Assembly (NCBI GenBank): GCA_903933475.1
Contig: CAIZKE010000358.1
Location: 1-31,549, forward strand
Reading direction: 5' to 3'
Length of the DNA: 31,549 nucleotides
DNA from: an uncultured Alphaproteobacteria bacterium
GTDB lineage: Bacteria > Pseudomonadota > Alphaproteobacteria > Caulobacterales > Caulobacteraceae
The translations under genes and the position numbers were made by a program. How positions within the stretch are numbered: the first letter of the stretch is position 1; each line of letters begins with the position of its first letter. Below the pieces are notes generated by a model. It was not told the origin of the DNA and searched no databases. It saw only the letters and a list, made by a program, of their open reading frames with translations. Below, one piece after another: positions 6,233 through 14,478 of the stretch.

Positions 6233-7432
6233 CTAGCGGGCCAGTTCCTTCATGGCCTTCTCGAGGCCCTCGAGGGTGAGCGGGAACATGCGGTCTCCGA
6301 CGAGCTGGCGCATGACCTCCACGGACGGCGTGTAGTCCCAGTGCCTTTCGGCCGTAGGGTTGAGCCAGACCATGTCTTCGAAGGTCTGCGCCACGCGGTC
6401 GACCCAGATGGCCCCGGGTTCCTCGTTCCAGTGCTCGACCGAGCCGCCGGGATAGGTGATTTCATAGGGGCTCATGGTGGCGTCGCCCACGAAGATAACC
6501 TTGTAGTCCCGGCTGAACTTGTGGAGCACGTCCCAGGTCGGGATTTTCTCGGCGTGGCGACGTCGGTTGTCCTTCCACACGCTCTCGTAGAGGCAGTTGT
6601 GGAAGTAGTAGAATTCCATGTTCTTGAATTCGGTCCGGGCGGCGCTGAACAGCTCCTCACAGACCCGGATATGGCTGTCCATTGAGCCACCGACGTCGAA
6701 GAAGATCAGGACGCTGATCTTGTTGCGGCGCTCGGGCCGCAGCTTGATGTCGAGATAACCCTTCTCCGCCGTGCCGCGGATGGTGCCGTCCATGTCGAGC
6801 TCTTCCGCCGCGCCATCCCGGGTCCACTTCCGAAGGCGACGCAGGGCGACCTTGATGTTGCGGGTGCCCAGTTCGACGCTGTCGTCGAGGTTCTTGTACT
6901 CGCGCTTGTCCCAGACCTTCACGGCCCGGCCGTGCCGGCCCTTGTCCTGGCCAATGCGCACGCCCTCGGGGTGGTAGCCGTTGGCGCCGAAGGGGGAGTC
7001 CCCATTCGGGCCCTGTCCGCCCTTGCCCTTGCCCTTGCCTTCACCCTCGCCGTCGTCGCCGTTCTCGCGCTGCTCGCGCATCTGCTCGGCGAGGGCCTCC
7101 ATGAGCTTCTCGAACCCGCCCATGGCCTCGATCTGGGCCTTCTCCTCATCGGTGAGGAACTGGTCGGAGATCTTCTTCAGCCACTCGGCCGGGATGTCGG
7201 AGACGCCAAAGCCCTCAAGCTTCTCCAGGCCCTTGAAGACGTGACCGAAAACCTGGTCGAACCGGTCGAGGTTCTTTTCGTCCTTCACCAGGGCGGAGCG
7301 CGCCAGATAGTAGAACTCTTCAACGTTGCGACCGATGACCGCCTTGTCGAGCGCCTCCATCAGCATGAGGTACTCCTTGAGGGTCACGGGGACCTTGGCC
7401 TCGCGGAGTTCGGTGAAGAAACGCATGAACAT
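6233..7432 (-). CDS. VWA domain-containing CoxE-like protein
   Basis: A 399-residue cytoplasmic protein of the VWA/CoxE-like group, which usually works with a MoxR-type AAA+ ATPase in metal-cofactor insertion or complex remodelling. The C-terminal half contains a metal-ion-dependent adhesion site: D-V-G-G-S at residues 246-250 and a downstream GDATM with Asp317. The N-terminal ~120 residues are helical (RFFTELREAKVPVTLKEYL), followed by a Gly/Lys/Glu linker at about 124-145 (GEGEGKGKGKGGQG). The start at 7432 is chosen for the AGGGGA upstream; a longer reading frame exists but its N-terminal extension looks non-coding. The expected AAA+ partner gene is not adjacent: the gene upstream is an acetyltransferase. 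The exact target is unknown. Confidence 0.88.
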   Translation of the reverse strand: MFMRFFTELREAKVPVTLKEYLMLMEALDKAVIGRNVEEFYYLARSALVKDEKNLDRFDQVFGHVFKGLEKLEGFGVSDIPAEWLKKISDQFLTDEEKAQIEAMGGFEKLMEALAEQMREQRENGDDGEGEGKGKGKGGQGPNGDSPFGANGYHPEGVRIGQDKGRHGRAVKVWDKREYKNLDDSVELGTRNIKVALRRLRKWTRDGAAEELDMDGTIRGTAEKGYLDIKLRPERRNKISVLIFFDVGGSMDSHIRVCEELFSAARTEFKNMEFYYFHNCLYESVWKDNRRRHAEKIPTWDVLHKFSRDYKVIFVGDATMSPYEITYPGGSVEHWNEEPGAIWVDRVAQTFEDMVWLNPTAERHWDYTPSVEVMRQLVGDRMFPLTLEGLEKAMKELAR

Positions 7433-7515
7433 GGTGGACGTCCCCTTGCGGGCCGAACGAGTGTTTGAGACCCGAATGTGAAGCCCTGAGGCCCCGCTGT
7501 CCAGTGCAGGACGCC

Positions 7516-8043
7516 TCAGAAGGCGGGTCTCCGCCGCAGGATGAATTCCCGGTCGATGGTGTTTCCCACGTGGAAGCCGTACTCGCCGACCTTCTGAAAG
7601 CCGCGTCGCGCGTAGAAGCGCTGGGCGCCGAAGTTTTCCGACCAGACCCCGATCCAGACGTCGGGCGGGGCCTGAGTGGCCATCCAGGTCATCACCGCGT
7701 CGAACAGAGCCCCACCGAGGCCGCCGCCCTGGACGCCCGGCCTCAGGTAGATCCGCTTGAGCTCGAGCGCGCCCGGCCCGGCCTCCGCATGGGGGAGCCC
7801 GCAGGGCCCCGCCGTTGCATACCCCAAGGCCCGCCCAGAGGCGTCCTCCAGGAGCCAACTCGCCTGGGCGGGGTCCTCCAGGCTGAGGCGCGTCGCCTCG
7901 GTGTCATAAGCCGCCAGCAGGTAGGCGGAGAGGTCGTCCGGCGGGTAGAGGGTCCCGAAGGTCTCCACGAAGGTCTCCCGGCCGATGTCGGCCAGGCGGT
8001 GGGTGTCCGCGGGCACCGCCCGCCTCAGGATCGGCGTCGTCAT
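7516..8043 (-). CDS. GNAT family N-acetyltransferase
   Basis: A 175-residue GCN5-related acetyltransferase that would move an acetyl group from acetyl-CoA to an amine; the acceptor is unknown. The acetyl-CoA pyrophosphate-binding loop is visible as RPGVQGGGLGGALF (about residues 98-111), followed by a late ENFGAQRFYARRGF segment typical of motif B. The N-terminus (ILRRAVPADTHRLADIGRETF) is the usual beta1-alpha1. The ATG at 8043 is preferred to an upstream in-frame TTG because GGCGG lies just upstream and the family begins here. It is divergent from xseB across 107 bp. That gap holds a GCAGGGC/GCCCTGC inverted repeat (8061-8093) and nothing else I can support. Confidence 0.88.
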   Translation of the reverse strand: MTTPILRRAVPADTHRLADIGRETFVETFGTLYPPDDLSAYLLAAYDTEATRLSLEDPAQASWLLEDASGRALGYATAGPCGLPHAEAGPGALELKRIYLRPGVQGGGLGGALFDAVMTWMATQAPPDVWIGVWSENFGAQRFYARRGFQKVGEYGFHVGNTIDREFILRRRPAF

Positions 8044-8150
8044 GATCCGCCCATACAACTGCAGGGCATGCCCCGGAAGCCCGCAGGCCCTGCGCCGTTG
8101 CAGGCGGCGGCGCGGATGACTAGCTTGAGGGCTGAATTGCGGGGATTCCC

Positions 8151-8393
8151 ATGGCTGAAGTCCAGGACATTGACGGTCTGTCTTTCGAGCAGGCGCTTTC
8201 CGAGCTTGAGCGGATCGTCGGCCAGCTTGAGAGCGGACAGGCTCCGCTGGAGGAGTCCATCGCCCTCTATGAACGCGGGGCCCATCTCAAGGCGCACTGC
8301 GAGGGCCGCCTTGAGCAGGCCCGCCTGAAGGTCGAGAAGATCGTCGTCAGCCCCGGCGGCAGCGTCGCCTCCGAACCCGCCAGCTTCGAGTGA
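8151..8393 (+). CDS. xseB: Exodeoxyribonuclease VII small subunit
   Basis: An 80-residue helical protein, the small subunit of exonuclease VII, which degrades single-stranded DNA together with XseA in the cytoplasm. The conserved core is clear: SFEQALSELERIVGQLESGQ followed by LEESIALYERG and the late LEQARLKVEKI, forming the expected helical hairpin. The length is typical. The stop overlaps the GTG start of ispA (GTGA, 4 bp), so the two are translationally coupled. The order xseB-ispA-dxs is common in proteobacteria. The large subunit gene is not in the window. Confidence 0.95.
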   Translation: MAEVQDIDGLSFEQALSELERIVGQLESGQAPLEESIALYERGAHLKAHCEGRLEQARLKVEKIVVSPGGSVASEPASFE

Positions 8394-9274
8394 CCCCCGA
8401 CACGGCCGGGCGGCTCGCGGCGGCTGCGGCCCGGACCGAATCCGGGCTCTTAGCCCTGCTGCCCGGCGTGGAAGGCCCCGAGGGTCGCCTGGCGGAGGCC
8501 ATGCGCTATGCCGCCCTGGGCCCGGGCAAGCGCCTTCGCCCCTTCCTCGTGTTCGAGGCCGGGTCCGTGCTTGGGGTCGAAGCCGATCGCCTGGAGCGCG
8601 CCGCCTGCGCGCTGGAGTGCATTCACGCCTACAGCCTTGTCCACGACGACCTTCCCTGCATGGATGACGACGACCTGCGGCGGGGGCGGCCGACGGTCCA
8701 CCGGGCCTTTGACGAGGCGACCGCCGTGCTGGCCGGAGACGCCCTCCAGACCCTCGCCTTCGAGATCCTGGCCGGCCCTGAGACTCACCCGGACGGCAGG
8801 GTCCGCGCGGACCTTGTGGTCTGCCTCGCGCGGGCTTCAGGCGCACGCGGCATGTGCGGCGGCCAGATGATCGACCTGTCCGGGAACAGCGACGACCTGG
8901 GGACCGTGGCCCGGATGCAGAGGCTCAAGACGGGGGCGCTGATCTCGGCCGCCTTCGAACTGCCCCTGATCCTGTCGCACGCGGGTGAGCCGGAGCGGCA
9001 TGCCCTCCTGGCCTTCGCCCACGACCTGGGACTGGCCTACCAGATTGTCGACGACCTGCTGGATGTCGAGGGCGAGTCCGCCGTCGTCGGGAAGGCGACG
9101 GGCAAGGATGCCGGGCGGGGCAAGATCAATTTCGTGACCCTCCTGGGGGTTGCCGATGCCCGCGCCCGACTGGACCTGATCGCCGACCAGGCCTGCGCCC
9201 ATCTGGATCCCCTGGGGACGCGGGCAGATCCACTCCGCGGGTGCCTCGAATTCGTGCTTGATCGCCGGCGCTGA
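8390..9274 (+). CDS. ispA: Farnesyl diphosphate synthase (short-chain polyprenyl synthetase)
   Basis: A 294-residue all-helical prenyltransferase condensing isopentenyl diphosphate with dimethylallyl and geranyl diphosphate. The first Asp-rich motif is in HDDLPCMDDDDLRRGRP (Asp86, Asp87, Asp92) and the second is DDLLD (221-225). Lys180-Thr-Gly and the GKDAGRGKINFVTLLG segment are typical of IspA/GGPPS-like enzymes. The two-residue insert between the Asp pairs of the first motif is characteristic of bacterial FPP synthases; a geranylgeranyl product cannot be excluded by eye. It starts with GTG overlapping the xseB stop and lies 20 bp upstream of dxs, which supplies its precursors through the MEP pathway. 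Confidence 0.93.
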   Translation: MTPDTAGRLAAAAARTESGLLALLPGVEGPEGRLAEAMRYAALGPGKRLRPFLVFEAGSVLGVEADRLERAACALECIHAYSLVHDDLPCMDDDDLRRGRPTVHRAFDEATAVLAGDALQTLAFEILAGPETHPDGRVRADLVVCLARASGARGMCGGQMIDLSGNSDDLGTVARMQRLKTGALISAAFELPLILSHAGEPERHALLAFAHDLGLAYQIVDDLLDVEGESAVVGKATGKDAGRGKINFVTLLGVADARARLDLIADQACAHLDPLGTRADPLRGCLEFVLDRRR

Positions 9275-9294
9275 ATGCGAGCAAAGCACTGATT

Positions 9295-11214
9295 ATGCCG
9301 CCCCTGACACCGCTTCTCGACACCGTCTCCGCGCCTTCGGATATCCGCGGGTACTCGCTCGCCCAGCTGCGCCAGCTGGCCGACGAGGTCCGGGCCGAGA
9401 CGATCGACGCCGTCTCGCAGACGGGGGGGCACCTGGGCGCGGGTCTCGGCGTGGTCGAGCTGACCGTCGCCCTGCATCATGTCTACCAGACGCCAGAGGA
9501 CATCCTGATCTGGGATGTCGGTCACCAGGCCTATCCCCACAAGATCCTGACAGGCCGCCGGGACCGGATCCGGACCCTCCGGCAGGGCGGTGGGCTGAGC
9601 GGTTTCACCAAACGGGCGGAAAGTCCCTACGATCCCTTCGGGGCGGCCCACGCCGCCACTTCCATCTCCGCCGCCCTCGGATTCTGCGCAGCGCGCGACG
9701 CCAGGGGGCGGGACAACAGCGTTGTCGCCGTCATCGGCGACGGCTCGATGAGCGCGGGCATGGCCTACGAGGCGATGAACAACGCCTGCGAGACAACCGG
9801 CCAGCTGACCGTGATCCTCAACGACAATGACATGTCGATCGCCCCTCCGGTGGGCGCCATGAGCGCCTACATGGCCAGGCTGGTCTCCGGCGGCGGCTAC
9901 CAGTCGCTGAGGAAGCTCGGCAAGTCGGTGGCCAGCGCCCTGCCGCGCCCCCTGCAGGAAGCCGCCCGCAAGGCGGAGGAGTTCGCCCGCGGCATGGTGA
10001 CCGGCGGCACCTTCTTCGAGGAACTGGGCTTCTACTACATCGGGCCAATCGACGGTCACGACATGGATGCCCTGGTCTCAATTCTCCAGAACGCCCGGGA
10101 GATCCGGGACCGGCCGGTCCTGGTCCACGTGGTCACCCAGAAGGGCAAGGGCTACGCGCCTGCCGAGAGTGCTGACGACAAGCTTCACGCCGTCGCCCGT
10201 TTTGACGTGGTCACCGGCCGGCAGGCCAAGCCCTCCCAGCCGGCGCCGCCCGCCTACACGCGCGTCTTCGCCGACGCCCTGATCCGGCAGGCCGAGACGG
10301 ATCCGCGGATCGTCGCCGTCACCGCAGCCATGCCGTCCGGAACCGGGCTCGACCTCTTTGGAAGACGCTTCCCGGACCGGACCTTCGACGTCGGCATTGC
10401 CGAACAGCATGCGGTCACCTTCGCGGCGGGGCTGGCGGCCGACGGCATGAAGCCCTTCGCGGCGATCTACTCGACCTTCCTCCAGCGCGGCTATGACCAG
10501 GTGGTCCACGACGTGGCGATCCAGAGGCTTCCCGTACGCTTCGCCATTGACCGGGCGGGGCTGGTCGGTGCCGACGGCCCGACTCATGCCGGATCCTTCG
10601 ACATCGGATTCATGGGCGCCCTGCCAGGCATGGTGCTGATGGCCGCTTCGGACGAGGCGGAACTTGCCCGCATGGTGGCGACGGCCGCCGCCATCGATGA
10701 CCGCCCCTCCGCCTTCCGCTATCCCCGGGGCGAGGGCCTGGGCGTTGCCATTCCCGAGACACCTGAGCCCCTCGAGATCGGTCGCGGCCGCATCGTGCGC
10801 GAAGGCACCGCGGTGGCCATTCTGAGCTTTGGCACGCGGCTGGGCGAGAGCCTGAAGGCGGCAGATCTCCTGGCTGCGCGCGGGGTTTCGGCCACAGTCG
10901 CCGATGCGCGGTTCGCAAAGCCCCTGGATGAGGACCTGATCCTGCGCCTTGCGCGGGAACACGAGGCCCTGTTGACCGTGGAGGAGGGTGCCGCCGGCGG
11001 TTTCGGTGCCTTCGTCCTTCAGATGTTGGCGGCCCGGGGCGCTCTGGACCGGGGCCTGAAGGTCCGCACCCTGACCCTTCCGGACGTCTTCCAGGACCAT
11101 GACAAGCCGGAGGCCATGTATGCCCAGGCTGGGCTGGATGCCGCTGGCATTGCAGCTTCGGCCTTCACCGCGCTTGGCGCTGGCCTGTCCGCAAGCGGCG
11201 GCCTGCGCGCCTGA
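9295..11214 (+). CDS. dxs: 1-deoxy-D-xylulose-5-phosphate synthase
   Basis: A 639-residue thiamine-diphosphate enzyme joining pyruvate and glyceraldehyde 3-phosphate in the first step of the MEP isoprenoid pathway. The ThDP/Mg motif begins at Gly148-Asp-Gly (GDGSMSAGMAYEAMNN) and ends near NDNDMSI (176-182). His46 (GGHLGAGLG) and the His119 region (GAAHAATSIS) line the active site. Glu370 in DVGIAEQHAV corresponds to the conserved activating Glu at the same number in the E. coli enzyme. The C-terminal transketolase domain is complete. The length is normal. The ribosome binding site is weak, so translation may depend on coupling to ispA. The stop lies 10 bp from the convergent flgH stop. Confidence 0.97.
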   Translation: MPPLTPLLDTVSAPSDIRGYSLAQLRQLADEVRAETIDAVSQTGGHLGAGLGVVELTVALHHVYQTPEDILIWDVGHQAYPHKILTGRRDRIRTLRQGGGLSGFTKRAESPYDPFGAAHAATSISAALGFCAARDARGRDNSVVAVIGDGSMSAGMAYEAMNNACETTGQLTVILNDNDMSIAPPVGAMSAYMARLVSGGGYQSLRKLGKSVASALPRPLQEAARKAEEFARGMVTGGTFFEELGFYYIGPIDGHDMDALVSILQNAREIRDRPVLVHVVTQKGKGYAPAESADDKLHAVARFDVVTGRQAKPSQPAPPAYTRVFADALIRQAETDPRIVAVTAAMPSGTGLDLFGRRFPDRTFDVGIAEQHAVTFAAGLAADGMKPFAAIYSTFLQRGYDQVVHDVAIQRLPVRFAIDRAGLVGADGPTHAGSFDIGFMGALPGMVLMAASDEAELARMVATAAAIDDRPSAFRYPRGEGLGVAIPETPEPLEIGRGRIVREGTAVAILSFGTRLGESLKAADLLAARGVSATVADARFAKPLDEDLILRLAREHEALLTVEEGAAGGFGAFVLQMLAARGALDRGLKVRTLTLPDVFQDHDKPEAMYAQAGLDAAGIAASAFTALGAGLSASGGLRA

Positions 11215-11224
11215 CCGCTCGGCC

Positions 11225-11962
11225 CTAGAAAGGCCAGAGCCGGGTCACCACCGACTGTCCAGCCGGGGTCTTCTGCACCGCCGAGATGTCGCCGCGGCCG
11301 CCATAGGCGATCCGCGCCTCGGCGATCTGGGTGTGCCGGACGGTGTTGCTCGACGAAATGTCCTCTGGCCGGATGATCCCCGAGACCGTCAACTGCCTCA
11401 GTTCGGCGTTGGTCCGGACCTCCTGGGTACCATCGATGATCAGGTTGCCGTTCGGCAGGATGCCCGTGACGACGGCAGCCACCGTCAGGGAGATGGCCTC
11501 CGCCCGGTTCACGCTCCCGGAGCCGCTGTTCGAGAAGGTCGAGTCGGTCTTGAACGGCGAAAGGTTGTCGAAGTCGTTACCCGGAGGGAGTAGCCGGCGA
11601 ACCTTGTCCTCAAGCCCGAACATGGTGGACAGGGAGGCATCGGACGCCGAGTTCCGGTTCGAGACCGACGTGTTCGAGGTCTTGGCGGAGTCATTGATCG
11701 CGATCTGCACGGTCACGATGTCGCCGATCCGGCTGGCCCTCTGGTCGATGAAGAAGGCCCTGGCTCCGCTGCGCCAAAGGGAGTTGGCAGAGGCCGGCGA
11801 GATTTCGGGTTCCGACGGCATCCTTCCCAGGTCGGGCCGGCGGTCCGGCGGGGTGACCGGATAGGCCGCGGGGCTGAGGTTGGGCCCGATGACGGCATCC
11901 TGCATCGTTGTGCAGGCGGTCATTGGAAGGGCGGCGAGGACGAGGAGGGCGGCGAAGCGCAT
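11225..11962 (-). CDS. flgH: Flagellar L-ring protein FlgH
   Basis: A 245-residue outer-membrane lipoprotein forming the L-ring around the flagellar rod. The N-terminus is a lipoprotein signal ending in PMTAC with Cys17 as the lipidated residue. The family core is visible: LWRSGARAFFIDQRASRIGD, VQIAINDSAKTSNTS, the VTGILPNGNLIIDGTQEVR segment and the terminal RPEDISSSNTVRHTQIAEARIAYGG order. The length is typical. It is the last gene of the minus-strand flgF-flgG-flgA-flgH series, 25 bp after flgA. The L-ring is assembled late in the outer membrane, consistent with co-regulation as a class III set. Confidence 0.96.
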   Translation of the reverse strand: MRFAALLVLAALPMTACTTMQDAVIGPNLSPAAYPVTPPDRRPDLGRMPSEPEISPASANSLWRSGARAFFIDQRASRIGDIVTVQIAINDSAKTSNTSVSNRNSASDASLSTMFGLEDKVRRLLPPGNDFDNLSPFKTDSTFSNSGSGSVNRAEAISLTVAAVVTGILPNGNLIIDGTQEVRTNAELRQLTVSGIIRPEDISSSNTVRHTQIAEARIAYGGRGDISAVQKTPAGQSVVTRLWPF

Positions 11963-11987
11963 GGGGGTAAACCTTGGCGTGAGAAAA

Positions 11988-12758
11988 TCAGCGTCGGGCG
12001 ATACGGGTAGCGGCGGGGGCGCGTCCGGCGGCGGCGTCGGGACCCGTGGCGGCCTGGCCAGGTCCTGTGACGACGGCCTGCAGGGTCTTGCGGGACGCCA
12101 GATTCTGGAGCGAGATCACCTCGCCCACGGCGCCGGCGCTCATGGCCTTCACCTGCAATGAGAGGAAGACGCCGCCGTTTTCGTAGACCACGGTCACCAG
12201 GTCGCCAGCCTGGATGACGACTGGCGCGCTCATGTCCGAAGCCGCGACAGGTGCGCCTTCCCTCAGGGGTCGGCGGGCGATCATGCCGATGGCGCCCTCG
12301 GCGTCACGAAGGGCGTTGGCGGGGGCCACGGCGACTCGCGTCCAGGCGAGGTCCTCCGGCAGGATCTCCTCTCCAGCGGAAAGGCTGCGGGTGTAGGCCA
12401 GGACCTGTACCCCGCCCTTGCGGGCCTGGGCCTGGGCCTGGGACGTAACTGGAGCCGGCCCGGCTTCGCCGGCCCGGACGATGATGCGACGCAGGCGATC
12501 GGGGTTGCCCCAGTCCAGGCCACTGCGATGCGCCAGCGACTGGACTGCGGAGGCGTCGAGCACCACGCTGGGGCCCGGCCGGGCGGCGACGCGCACGCCT
12601 GCGACGCCTCCGGCACCCTCGAACAGGTCGCCTAGGGTGACCATACCGTCGGAATCCACTGTCTCGGACTTCAGGCTCACCGCCATGCCGGCGACTGCAG
12701 GCGGCGCGGCGGCCAGGGCCAGGCAGGCGGAGAGGGCGGCAGCGATCAGGCGGCGCAT
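11988..12758 (-). CDS. flgA: Flagellar P-ring assembly chaperone FlgA
   Basis: A 256-residue exported protein helping FlgI assemble the periplasmic P-ring. It has an N-terminal signal peptide (RRLIAAALSACLALAAAPPAVAG). The C-terminal half carries the SAF-like domain: YTRSLSAGEEILPEDLAWTR, IARRPLREGAPV, IQAGDLVTVVYENGG and a QNLASRKTLQAVVTGPG end motif. The N-terminal domain is more divergent, as usual. A Pro/Ala-rich C-terminal tail follows the last strand. It sits 4 bp after flgG and 25 bp before flgH. FlgI, its client, is not in the window. Confidence 0.92.
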   Translation of the reverse strand: MRRLIAAALSACLALAAAPPAVAGMAVSLKSETVDSDGMVTLGDLFEGAGGVAGVRVAARPGPSVVLDASAVQSLAHRSGLDWGNPDRLRRIIVRAGEAGPAPVTSQAQAQARKGGVQVLAYTRSLSAGEEILPEDLAWTRVAVAPANALRDAEGAIGMIARRPLREGAPVAASDMSAPVVIQAGDLVTVVYENGGVFLSLQVKAMSAGAVGEVISLQNLASRKTLQAVVTGPGQAATGPDAAAGRAPAATRIARR

Positions 12759-12762
12759 GAGA

Positions 12763-13551
12763 TCAGCTCTTCACCTGGTTGGCCGTCGACAGCATCTGGT
12801 CGGCGGCGGTGATGACCTTGGAGTTCATCTCGTAGGCCCTCTGGGCGATGATCAGGGCGGTGACTTCCGACACCGCGTCCACGTTCGAGGCTTCGGTGTA
12901 CCCCTGCAGCAGGACCCCTGTGCCATCCACGCCCGGCACGCTCAGGTTGGGGGCTCCTGAGGACCCGCTCTCGAGGTAGAGGTTGTCGCCGATGGCCTCG
13001 AGGCCAGCCTCGTTGACGAAGGTCGCCAGTTCCAGGTTGCCGACGATCGCCGGGGCGGTGGCGCCAGCCTGCTTGATCTGCACCTGACCGGACTTGGAAA
13101 TGGAGATGTCTGTAGCTTCCGGCGGGATCACGATGCCTGGCTGGATCTCGTAGCCCTCGGAGGTGACCAGCTGGCCCTGGTCATTTAGGGAGAGGTTTCC
13201 AGCCCGGGTGTAGGCGATCTCGCTGGTTGGCAGCAGGACTTGGAAATAGCCTCGGCCCTGGATGGCCATGTCCAGCTTGTTGCCGGTCTGGGTCGGCGCA
13301 CCTTGTTCGACAATCCGATAGATCGATCCCGCCTTTACCCCGGCACCGACCTGAAGCCCAGTGGGGACGACAGTGCCCTGGTCCGAGGACTGGGAACCCG
13401 CCCGTTCAAGCGTCTGGTAGAGAAGGTCCTGGAACTCGGCGCGCTGTCGCTTGAAGCCCACCGTGTTCATGTTGGCGATGTTGTTCGAGATCACCTCGAC
13501 GTTCAGTTGCTGGGCGGACATGCCGGTCGCGGCGGTGCGGAGAGCTTGCAT
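12763..13551 (-). CDS. flgG: Flagellar distal rod protein FlgG
   Basis: A 262-residue distal rod subunit exported by the flagellar type III system. The N-terminal rod motif (MQALRTAATGMSAQQLNVEVISNNIANMNTVGFK across residues 1-34, in the usual order) and the C-terminal helix (YTEASNVDAVSEVTALIIAQRAYEMNSKVI region) are both complete. The central domain contains GAGVKAGSI and LDMAIQGRGYFQV, typical of FlgG. The length matches the family. It has no cleavable signal, as expected. It follows flgF by 15 bp and precedes flgA by 4 bp, all in one minus-strand unit. Confidence 0.97.
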   Translation of the reverse strand: MQALRTAATGMSAQQLNVEVISNNIANMNTVGFKRQRAEFQDLLYQTLERAGSQSSDQGTVVPTGLQVGAGVKAGSIYRIVEQGAPTQTGNKLDMAIQGRGYFQVLLPTSEIAYTRAGNLSLNDQGQLVTSEGYEIQPGIVIPPEATDISISKSGQVQIKQAGATAPAIVGNLELATFVNEAGLEAIGDNLYLESGSSGAPNLSVPGVDGTGVLLQGYTEASNVDAVSEVTALIIAQRAYEMNSKVITAADQMLSTANQVKS

Positions 13552-13566
13552 GGGAAGTCAGCCTTT

Positions 13567-14304
13567 CTAATCGACGCGTCCGAGCCGTTCGACGGTTCGC
13601 CGGGACAGCTCCTGGGTAGACTCCATCATCCGGGCCAGGGACTCGTAGGCCCGGGTCACCTGGATCATGTCGGTGACCTGGAGGACGGGGTTGACGTTGG
13701 ATCCCTCCAGCATGCCCTGGCGCAGCAGGGAGCCCGGCGCCGGTTGGGGTTGCTGGTTGGAGGTGTTTCTGAACTGGTTGTCGCCGGACTTCTCGAGGTC
13801 CGAGAGGGAATCGAAATTGACGACACCGAGCCGTCCGACCTGTTCAATCCCCTGGCTCATCGACCCATCCCGGGCGATTTCCAAGGCCCCCTTCTTGGGG
13901 TCAATGATCACTTCCGCGCCACTGGCATCGAGAACGGCCTGACCCGCCTGGGTGACGATCCTGCCCGTCTCGTCGAGGCGGAAGTGCCCGTCCCGGGTGT
14001 AGCGCTCGCCTTCGGGGGTCTGAATCTGGAAGAATCCGGCCCCGTCTATGGCCAGGTCGAATGCCGAATTGGTGGTTCTCAGTGCGCCCTGGCTGAAGTC
14101 CCGCGTGAGCCCGGCGTCGATCACGAATTTGATCGGCTTTGGGCCGTCCGCCGTACGCGCCGGAGACTTTGGTTCCGTCCGGAAGAGGGGCTTTTCGGTC
14201 TTGAAGCCAGCGGTGTCTGCATTGGCGATGTTGTTCGCCACGATGTCCAGCTGGCGCTGGAGCGTCATCTGGCGGGAAAGTCCGACGTAAAGGGCGTTGT
14301 CCAT
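13567..14304 (-). CDS. flgF: Flagellar proximal rod protein FlgF
   Basis: A 245-residue rod protein. The N-terminal segment MDNALYVGLSRQMTLQRQLD followed by VANNIANADTAGFK is characteristic of FlgF, as is FDLAIDGAGFFQIQTPEGERYTRDG in the middle. The C-terminal motif (LEGSNVNPVLQVTDMIQVTRAYES region) is intact. It is the first gene of the flgF-flgG-flgA-flgH unit. A sigma-54-type promoter lies about 50 bp upstream of its ATG and an FlbD-type palindrome further upstream, so it is likely a late (class III) flagellar gene. Confidence 0.96.
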   Translation of the reverse strand: MDNALYVGLSRQMTLQRQLDIVANNIANADTAGFKTEKPLFRTEPKSPARTADGPKPIKFVIDAGLTRDFSQGALRTTNSAFDLAIDGAGFFQIQTPEGERYTRDGHFRLDETGRIVTQAGQAVLDASGAEVIIDPKKGALEIARDGSMSQGIEQVGRLGVVNFDSLSDLEKSGDNQFRNTSNQQPQPAPGSLLRQGMLEGSNVNPVLQVTDMIQVTRAYESLARMMESTQELSRRTVERLGRVD

Positions 14305-14352
14305 CGACTCGATGCACCTGATCTTCGCGACCCTGAAGGCCGACGTTCACCA

Positions 14353-14369
14353 TGCAAGCCTTGGGCCAA
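14353..14369 (-). promoter_or_regulatory. Sigma-54 promoter for flgF
   Basis: The minus strand reads TTGGCCCAAGGCTTGCA, matching the -24/-12 pattern yTGGCaCg-N4-TTGCw with the canonical spacing and intact GG (-24) and GC (-12). Transcription should begin near 14342, about 37 bases upstream of the flgF ATG. In Caulobacter the corresponding flagellar class III promoters are RpoN-dependent, which supports the call. Confidence 0.8.
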
Positions 14370-14370
14370 C

Positions 14371-14400
14371 TAAAAACATCAATAAAAACAATAAATAAAA
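14371..14400. promoter_or_regulatory. AT-rich tract, candidate IHF/bending site
   Basis: Only 3 of these 30 bases are G or C, in a genome segment where most windows are clearly GC-rich. The tract lies between the sigma-54 promoter and the FlbD-type palindrome, where IHF bends DNA in known Caulobacter flagellar promoters. An ATCAA core is present at 14378-14382, but the TTR half of the IHF consensus is missing, so the assignment rests mainly on composition and position. Confidence 0.45.
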
Positions 14401-14407
14401 TGGTTAA
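14400..14407 (-). promoter_or_regulatory. CtrA half-site TTAACCAT
   Basis: The minus strand reads TTAACCAT, the half-site form of the CtrA box described in Caulobacter. It lies between the flgF and fliL starts. A single 8-mer can occur by chance, but the position in a flagellar control region makes it credible. Confidence 0.4.
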
Positions 14408-14416
14408 TTCATGCAC

Positions 14417-14435
14417 CCCGGCGGAAATTGCCGGG
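14417..14435. promoter_or_regulatory. FlbD (ftr-type) enhancer palindrome
   Basis: CCCGGC and GCCGGG are perfect inverted repeats around the spacer GGAAATT, close to the Caulobacter ftr consensus for FlbD (CGGC-A-rich-GCCG type). Its centre is about 84 bp upstream of the predicted flgF start of transcription, suitable for activating RNA polymerase-sigma-54. It also lies upstream of fliL, where FlbD could repress the class II promoter, as FlbD does at fliF. Confidence 0.65.
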
Positions 14436-14460
14436 TCGTTTTTCCCCGAACCCTCGCGGG

Positions 14461-14478
14461 GTTAAAACGGATCGTTAA
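14461..14478 (+). promoter_or_regulatory. CtrA-like repeat upstream of fliL
   Basis: Two GTTAA elements (14461-14465 and 14474-14478) give TTAA-N9-TTAA rather than the ideal N7 spacing. They sit about 50-65 bp upstream of the fliL GTG, where CtrA boxes drive class II flagellar operons in Caulobacter. The suboptimal spacing lowers confidence. Confidence 0.4.

Noticed and set aside
6233..7858. 541-codon version of the VWA gene
   Set aside because: The extra N-terminal ~140 codons are Arg/Gly-rich, overlap the acetyltransferase gene antiphase and lack a ribosome binding site at their start.
8064..8093. GGGCATGCCC palindrome and GCAGGGC/GCCCTGC hairpin upstream of xseB as a riboswitch or terminator
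   Set aside because: No T-run follows and no known leader structure is recognisable; the gap is only 107 bp.
11215..11240. Possible terminator between convergent dxs and flgH
   Set aside because: Only a 4-bp GGCC stem is present, with no T-tract.
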